NCBI RefSeq assembly: GCF_900169175.1
Contig: NZ_FXZM01000001.1
Span: forward strand, 248,001-312,000
From: Brevibacterium jeotgali
GTDB taxonomy: Bacteria > Actinomycetota > Actinomycetes > Actinomycetales > Brevibacteriaceae
Direction of reading: 5' to 3'
DNA length: 64,000 nucleotides
Part shown: piece after piece, positions 59,412-64,000 of the stretch
How positions within the stretch are numbered: position 1 is the first letter of the stretch
How the letters are laid out: the number at the start of each line of letters is the position of its first letter
Translations under genes and position numbers: made by a program
Notes under the pieces: model-generated
What the model was told of the DNA's origin: nothing
What the model saw: the letters and a program-made list of their open reading frames with translations, nothing else
Database searches by the model: none

Positions 59412-61130
59412 TCATCCCTGCTCCGCCCCGTCCACCACGACGAAGCGCACGGAGGCGCCCGGCGACAGCTGGGCGAGGAGGTCGAGGTCCTCTGCGACGA
59501 GCGCGGCGATGACGGGGTACCCGCCGGTCACCGGACGGTCCGGACCGAAGACGACGGGTGACCCGCTGGGGGGCACTTGGACCGCTCCGGTCACCGTCCC
59601 CTCGCTCGCGAGCTCACCGTCGCGGGAGCGAGTCAGGGGCGCGTCACCGTCTGCGGGCTCCAACCGTGTGCCCACACGGTTCGACTGCTCCCCCACCACC
59701 CAGCGGATCGCGGCCAGCCGAGCGAGCTCGCCGTCGGCGAACCAGTCGTCGCGCGGACCTGCGACTGCGCGGAGGACCACGGACTCGGAATCCACAGACA
59801 GCTGTTCCGGCGCTTCGGAGCCGTCCGCAGACGGCCGCACGCCCGCGGCGGCTGCCCGCTGCTCGTCGCGCCGCACCCGTGCGGGGTTCTCCCTTCCCTG
59901 CTCCACGGAGGCTGCGGGGCCACGGGCAGGGACTGCGACCTCGGCGCCGGCGACGAGAGGGCCGGGCCCCAGGCCCGCCAGGACATCCGCCGAGGCCGAA
60001 CCGACCTCGTGGGCTGCCGACACACCTCCTCGCAGCGCCAGATACGACCGCGCGAGGTCCGAGGCCGGGGCGAGCGCGAGCTCCTCCCCGGCTCGCAGCA
60101 GCTGCGGTGCGACGGTCGTGCCACCAGCCGCCCCGGCCACCGCGACGACCACATCGGCACGACAGGTGAAGCGTGCACCGCCCACGATCTCCAGGAGGGG
60201 CGCTCCGGGCAGGTTCCCCACGACCGCATTGGCGGCCACGGCTGACGCGGTGTCCGCTGCTCCCGACGGGGAGACCCCCAGGCCTCCGCGACCAGGGCGC
60301 CCCTCATCCTCGATGAGGGTGAGGAGTCCCGGGTCCTCGACGCGGAGCACTGTGCGGGTGTGCGAGGCGGAGTCGCTGTCCTCATCCACCGTGCGGACGA
60401 CGTCGGGGGCAGCAGTGCGAGCGAAGCCGCGGACTGCGCGATAGCGGACGCTGTCGCCGGGGGCGAGGAGAGCGGGGCGCTCCGCCCCTCCGTCCCACAG
60501 CACCGCGTCGGTGCATCCGATGAGTCGCCATCCTCCCGGGCTGCGACGAGGGTAGGCCGCGGAGAAGGGCCCCGCGAGCCCCACGGCGCCCGGAGGCACT
60601 GCGGTGCGAGGTTCGGTGAGCCGGGGCACGTCCCACAGGGGTCTGCCGGCTGTGGATCCGTGGGCGTCGCCTGCGGGTCCGTGCGCGCCGCTCATCGGTG
60701 ACTGCGTACCGGCTGCGGGACCTGCGATCGCCGCGCAGTATGCGAACCCGGGTGCGAAGCCACCGAACGCGGCCCGCCACACCGTCGTGGAGTGCGCCGC
60801 GACGAGCGCGTCGGTGCTCATGGCGAGCAGGCGGGCGGTCTCCGCGAGGTCCTCTCCGTCGTAGACGACGTCGAGTGTGTGCGCGCGGGGGGCGTCTTCT
60901 CCCGTCCGCGCAGGGGTGAACGAGGACAGGGAGGCGACTGCGGCCTCGGCGGCGGGACCGGAGGAGAAGCGGATGAGCACGGTCCGAGCAGCACCGACGA
61001 CCTCGACCTGACCTCCCAGCGGGGCGCCCTGCAGTGCTGACTGCCACGTCATCGCCGCCGCGAGCGATCCGACGTCCACGAGCAGGGCGCGATCGCCCGC
61101 CGGCCGGATGTCCGGCGCGTCCGCGGTCAC
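59412..61130 (-). CDS. 5-oxoprolinase subunits B and C, fused (PxpB-PxpC)
   Basis: A 572-residue protein. Residues 1 to about 235 are PxpB/KipI-like (cyclophilin-like allophanate-hydrolase subunit 1), with RPAGDRALLVDVG, TVWRAAFGGFAPGFAYC and GGWRLIGCTDAVLWD. Residues about 255-572 are PxpC/KipA-like (subunit 2), with LRVEDPGLLTLIEDEGRPGRGGLGVSPSGAAD and SPVVFGPDRPVTGGYPVIA. With PxpA they form an ATP-dependent 5-oxoprolinase that opens pyroglutamate to glutamate. In B. subtilis and E. coli B and C are separate proteins; here they are one chain with an Ala/Glu-rich insertion (about 405-440). GTG start overlaps the pxpA stop as GTGA. Confidence 0.9.
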   Translation of the reverse strand: MTADAPDIRPAGDRALLVDVGSLAAAMTWQSALQGAPLGGQVEVVGAARTVLIRFSSGPAAEAAVASLSSFTPARTGEDAPRAHTLDVVYDGEDLAETARLLAMSTDALVAAHSTTVWRAAFGGFAPGFAYCAAIAGPAAGTQSPMSGAHGPAGDAHGSTAGRPLWDVPRLTEPRTAVPPGAVGLAGPFSAAYPRRSPGGWRLIGCTDAVLWDGGAERPALLAPGDSVRYRAVRGFARTAAPDVVRTVDEDSDSASHTRTVLRVEDPGLLTLIEDEGRPGRGGLGVSPSGAADTASAVAANAVVGNLPGAPLLEIVGGARFTCRADVVVAVAGAAGGTTVAPQLLRAGEELALAPASDLARSYLALRGGVSAAHEVGSASADVLAGLGPGPLVAGAEVAVPARGPAASVEQGRENPARVRRDEQRAAAAGVRPSADGSEAPEQLSVDSESVVLRAVAGPRDDWFADGELARLAAIRWVVGEQSNRVGTRLEPADGDAPLTRSRDGELASEGTVTGAVQVPPSGSPVVFGPDRPVTGGYPVIAALVAEDLDLLAQLSPGASVRFVVVDGAEQG

Positions 61131-61879
61131 GCGAACCCCTCGATCCGAGCCCCCGCACCCAGGAGAGCCCGACGGATCGATCGGGCGAGCACGACTGCAT
61201 CCGGCGAATCGCCGTGGACGCAGATCGATTCCGCGTCGACCCGGATCTCCGAACCGTCCACCGCGATGAGTGTGCCGCGGTCGGCGAGGCGGACGACCCG
61301 TTCTGCGACCGCCGCGGGGTCGGTGACGAGGGCCCCGGGCTCTGTGCGCGGGACGAGCGTTCCGTCTGACGCGTAGCCACGATCTGCGAAGGCTTCGCGC
61401 ACCGGTCTCAGCCCGGCCGCTCGTGCGCGATCCTCGACGACGGAGCCGGGGAGCACCAGGAGGGGCAGATCACCGAATGCACGGACTCCGTCCACCACGG
61501 CACGCGCCTGCACGTCATCGTGCACGATGCGGTTGTAGAGGGCTCCGTGGGGCTTCACGTATGCGACTCGGGTGCCTGCTGCGCGGGCGAGGGCGTCGAG
61601 TGCCCCGATCTGGTAGAGCAGTTCGTCCGCCAGGACGCCGGGGTCGTAGTCCATCGGGATGCGACCGAAGCCGGGCTTGTCGTCGTAGGAGACGTGCGCG
61701 CCGACTGTCACGCCGCGCGCCGCCGCGGCCGCCAGCGTCCGAGCGATGTGCGAGGGGGTTCCCGCGTGGAACCCGCACGCGACGTTGGCACTGGACACGA
61801 CCGTGAGCATGGCCTCATCGTCGCTCACGGCGACATCGTCGACCGTCTCGCCGAGATCTGCGTTCACGTCGATGCGCAT
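61127..61879 (-). CDS. pxpA: 5-oxoprolinase subunit A (LamB/YcsF family)
   Basis: A 250-residue protein of the LamB/YcsF family: MRIDVNADLGE, SANVACGFHAGTPSHIART, GAHVSYDDKPGFGR and VKPHGALYNRI are its signature blocks; the C-terminus ICVHGDSPDAVVLARSIR also fits. It is the subunit that handles the 5-oxoproline ring together with PxpB and PxpC. GGAGGAG lies before the ATG at 61879. It is the first gene of the two-gene pxp operon and 43 bp downstream of a small HTH gene. Confidence 0.95.
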   Translation of the reverse strand: MRIDVNADLGETVDDVAVSDDEAMLTVVSSANVACGFHAGTPSHIARTLAAAAARGVTVGAHVSYDDKPGFGRIPMDYDPGVLADELLYQIGALDALARAAGTRVAYVKPHGALYNRIVHDDVQARAVVDGVRAFGDLPLLVLPGSVVEDRARAAGLRPVREAFADRGYASDGTLVPRTEPGALVTDPAAVAERVVRLADRGTLIAVDGSEIRVDAESICVHGDSPDAVVLARSIRRALLGAGARIEGFA

Positions 61880-61922
61880 GGCGGCCACTCCTCCGGCCCG
61901 GGGATCCGCACGGGGCGCCGGA

Positions 61923-62252
61923 TCAGACGTCGTCTTCGTAGACCGGGCCGCCCTCGCCCTCCCACGTGTCGATGCGACGAGACTTCTCCGCACTGAATTT
62001 GAGGCGCACCCCCACGCCGCTGCCCGCACCGACGGTCGCATCGTCCGCGAGGAACACCGCCCCCAGTTCCTCGAGAGAGTGCTGGAGAGCCAGGCGCTGC
62101 TCCGCGGTGAGGTCGATGCGGCCCCGCTCGAAGTCCCGCACCTGCCCGCGGGTGAGATCCGCTCCCTGGCCGGTGGTCGTCGCCGAGGTCTCGACGAGAG
62201 CGCGAGCCGCCCGCGCGAGATGCGAGGTGAGGGTGAAGGACTGCTCCGTCAT
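61923..62252 (-). CDS. Small XRE-like helix-turn-helix protein
   Basis: A 109-residue protein with a central HTH-like segment LTRGQVRDFERGRIDLTAEQRLALQHSLEELGAVFL (about 50-85), similar to compact XRE-type transcription factors, and a C-terminal GVRLKFSAEKSRRIDTWEGEGG-type tail. It might regulate the pxp genes 43 bp downstream on the same strand, which is context inference. GGAG lies 8 nt before the ATG at 62252. Confidence 0.65.
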   Translation of the reverse strand: MTEQSFTLTSHLARAARALVETSATTTGQGADLTRGQVRDFERGRIDLTAEQRLALQHSLEELGAVFLADDATVGAGSGVGVRLKFSAEKSRRIDTWEGEGGPVYEDDV

Positions 62253-62393
62253 GATCGACTCCGTTCTCCACGATGAGTGTGCGTTCTGCGTCCCTCCAGT
62301 ATGCGACACTGCGGGGCCGCTGCGCCGTCCGGCCGCACTGCGGTCTCATTCCGCTCACCGCGCTCATCCCGCGCACACCCGTGAAACGACAGA

Positions 62394-62424
62394 TGCCGGG
62401 CATCGAATGAACGATGTCCCGGCA
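62394..62424 (-). terminator. Imperfect hairpin after tRNA-Ser(GCT)
   Basis: Stem TGCCGGG+CATCG / CGATG+CCCGGCA with one bulged base and a 6-nt loop, starting 14 nt after the tRNA 3' end. Confidence 0.55.
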
Positions 62425-62437
62425 ACTGGTAGAAACG

Positions 62438-62525
62438 CGGAGCCGGTGGGATTTGAACCCACGGTCCCCTCAGAGAGGACTCCACCTTAGCAGGGTGGTG
62501 CTTTAGGCCGCTCAGCCACGACTCC
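62438..62525 (-). tRNA. tRNA-Ser(GCT)
   Basis: Class II tRNA on the minus strand: acceptor GGAGTCG/CGGCTCC (one G-U pair), anticodon stem CCACC/GGTGG around loop CTGCTAA (anticodon GCT, reads AGC/AGU), long variable arm, T-loop GGTTCAAATCC, discriminator G, CCA not encoded. A TACTCT -10 box lies at 62555-62560. Confidence 0.93.
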
Positions 62526-62622
62526 ACTGCTGCGCACTCACGCACAGCGTCTCAAGAGTACACAACGGACGAGCCGCGCGGCAAAAGACGGGCGGTGTCA
62601 CCAAAAGCTCAAGTTCAGTCCC

Positions 62623-62631
62623 TACTATTAT
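62623..62631 (+). promoter_or_regulatory. -10 region TACTATTAT of the LCP gene
   Basis: The AT-rich TACTATTAT provides overlapping -10 boxes (TACTAT, TATTAT) about 95 nt upstream of the LCP start codon. A clear -35 box is not visible. Confidence 0.45.
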
Positions 62632-62724
62632 TCGCGAGACACGTTGCCCCAGACACGCCCCATCCCGCCGGACGATCACCTCGACCGCGTTCCGTGAGGC
62701 GTGCCGCCCCGAGGAGACCCACCA

Positions 62725-64000
62725 GTGGCCGATGCCGACGACCGCCGCGGAGACGAGCGCCCAGGAAGTGACCCTTCCGCACACAAGCGCCCGCTGCGCG
62801 CGTCAGACCGTGCCCGACTCCGCGGCGAGGACGGTGTGCGGCGCGACGACTACTTCGGCGCCCGCGACAGCGATCTGGAGGCAGCTGCTGAGGAGGCGAA
62901 GCCCGCTGATGGGGCGATGCCTGCGGCTCCCCGCACCGGCACCGCTCCCTCCCACTCCCCGGCCGGCGGCCCCGCGCACACCCCCGCGGCGCAGTCTCCC
63001 ACCTCCGATTCCGCAGCCGATTCCGCCTCGCAGGGCTTCACCTCCCGTCGTGCTCGCCGCGAGGCGCTGGCTCGTGAGAAGCAGTCGCCGCGCCCACAGC
63101 GGCGCAGAGGGACGGATGCCGCCGCCTCGTCTGCGACTCCCACGTTCGGCGACGAATCCCGCCCAACGTCCCAGCGCACGGAGGGCACTGCGGCGTCGGC
63201 CGGCACAGGCGCCGTCCCTGCCGCCGCCGCAGCAGCCGCAGCTCCGAGGACGGGGACAGCTCCGGGTGCGGGAGCAGCTTCCGCGTCCACCCGTGACGAC
63301 GACCGCCCCCGCCACTCCCGCAGGGAGGGCGACGCGTTCCCCACCATCGTGAAGTGGACGACCCTCGGCACTCTGCTCCCGGGCCTCGGGATGATCCGTG
63401 GACGCTCCCGCACAGGATGGATCCTGCTGCTGGGATTCCTCGCTGCGATCGTCGTCGTCCTCGCCTGGGTCGTCTGGCGCTCCCCGCTCAAGGCGGTGGC
63501 CCGCGTCGCCGGCTCCCCGACCATCCTCTATGCGCTCGCGGTGGTCCTCGCGATCGGCATCATCATCTGGGGACTCACCATCCTGAGGTCCTACGCAGTG
63601 CTCCGGAGGGGCCACCGGATCACAGATCTGCAGACGTGGCTGGGATGGGGCCTCGTAGCCTCGCTCGTGCTCTGCGTCGGCATCCCCCTGGGCATCGGGT
63701 CCGCGTACTCGAAAGTCCATGCGGACGCCATCGTCGAGGTGTTCGGCCGTGATGGGAAGCAGGGAGTCGACATCGAGACCCTGTGGGGGAACCAGGAGCG
63801 CATCAACGTCTTCCTGATCGGTCGCGACAACGGCGACGGTCGTGAGGGCACCCGCCCGGACACGATGCTGGTCGCCTCGATCAAGCCCCACACCGGCGAC
63901 ACGACCCTCATCAGCGTGCCCCGCAACCTCAACAGCGCCATGTTCCCCGAGGGCTCCATGCTCGCAGAGCGCTTCCCCGAGGGCTTCAACGCGTTCGGCC
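62725..64000 (+). CDS. LytR-CpsA-Psr (LCP) family wall-polymer ligase, N-terminal part
   Basis: 425 codons are in the window and the frame is open at the edge. GTG at 62725 follows GAGGAG by 8 nt. A disordered Ala/Ser/Arg-rich cytosolic tail (1 to about 205) is followed by membrane segments (about 230-250, 265-285, 310-330) and the start of the LCP catalytic domain: INVFLIGRDNGDGREGTRPDTMLVASIKPHTG-type sequence with the phosphate-binding Arg/Asp and LISVPRNL (the PRD/PRN-like motif). LCP enzymes attach teichoic-acid-like, arabinogalactan or capsule chains to peptidoglycan. The three membrane helices and long tail are typical of some Micrococcales. Confidence 0.9.
   Translation, partial: MADADDRRGDERPGSDPSAHKRPLRASDRARLRGEDGVRRDDYFGARDSDLEAAAEEAKPADGAMPAAPRTGTAPSHSPAGGPAHTPAAQSPTSDSAADSASQGFTSRRARREALAREKQSPRPQRRRGTDAAASSATPTFGDESRPTSQRTEGTAASAGTGAVPAAAAAAAAPRTGTAPGAGAASASTRDDDRPRHSRREGDAFPTIVKWTTLGTLLPGLGMIRGRSRTGWILLLGFLAAIVVVLAWVVWRSPLKAVARVAGSPTILYALAVVLAIGIIIWGLTILRSYAVLRRGHRITDLQTWLGWGLVASLVLCVGIPLGIGSAYSKVHADAIVEVFGRDGKQGVDIETLWGNQERINVFLIGRDNGDGREGTRPDTMLVASIKPHTGDTTLISVPRNLNSAMFPEGSMLAERFPEGFNAFG

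Noticed and set aside
1-64000. Prophage, IS element, integron or rRNA
   Set aside because: No integrase, transposase, phage structural gene, terminal inverted repeats with target duplication or rRNA sequence was recognised; tRNA genes are not flanked by duplicated 3' ends that I can see.

Overview
The window is G+C-rich DNA from an actinobacterium, probably in or near the Micrococcales. The genus is not certain; a Brevibacterium-like organism is one guess. The evidence is the strong G/C third-position bias, GTP-type PEP carboxykinase, a MarP protease, the TadA partner protein, LPRTG surface proteins, and many leaderless promoters with a -10 box exactly 6-7 nt before the start codon. I see no rRNA, phage, IS element or CRISPR array. 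It is mostly ordinary chromosome with 51 coding features (one truncated at each window edge) and four scattered tRNA genes, all on the minus strand and each followed by a hairpin.

Layout. 1-6390 (minus): overlapping operon of a glycosyltransferase, a two-domain GT4 glycosyltransferase, an ABC exporter and the start of a probable phosphotransferase, suggesting synthesis and export of a cell-surface glycan. 6560-9197 (plus): a 9-codon leader ORF coupled to a DUF808 membrane protein, a CDF metal exporter and a DJ-1/PfpI protein. 9351-16850: MgtC-like protein, orphan TRAP binding protein with a CRP-like site, tRNA-Ser(GGA), L,D-transpeptidase, DUF779, multicopper oxidase and two small membrane proteins. 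16864-19875 (minus): amino-acid permease, VOC protein, MFS transporter.

19950-32797 is rich in tRNA-linked functions: an M3 oligopeptidase fused to a YbaK-type tRNA deacylase domain, a YhhQ queuosine-precursor transporter, an operon hisC/pat - FAD oxidase - tgt, two aminotransferases in total, tRNA-Ser(CGA), tadA with its partner gene, and upp. tRNA-Arg(ACG), the expected TadA substrate, lies at 57101-57176.

33228-42021: orphan winged-helix regulator, exo/endonuclease-phosphatase protein, co-translated PrsW and MarP proteases, malate:quinone oxidoreductase and an LPRTG surface protein. 42244-50439: acetoacetyl-CoA synthetase, a double-HTH FCD regulator divergent from putA, and small genes. 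50468-55634: an autoregulated YtrA-type GntR/ABC operon with a perfect 13-bp inverted repeat at its promoter, and an LPRTG-anchored nuclease. 55726-64000: DUF2079 protein, tRNA-Arg, pckG with a cluster of TGA(C/G)TCA sites, the 5-oxoprolinase genes pxpA and fused pxpBC, a small HTH protein, tRNA-Ser(GCT), and the start of an LCP-family ligase.

Metabolically the right half leans to gluconeogenic and amino-acid carbon use: proline (putA), 5-oxoproline (pxpABC), malate (mqo), acetoacetate (AACS) and PEP carboxykinase. The same TGACTCA word occurs upstream of both pckG and putA.
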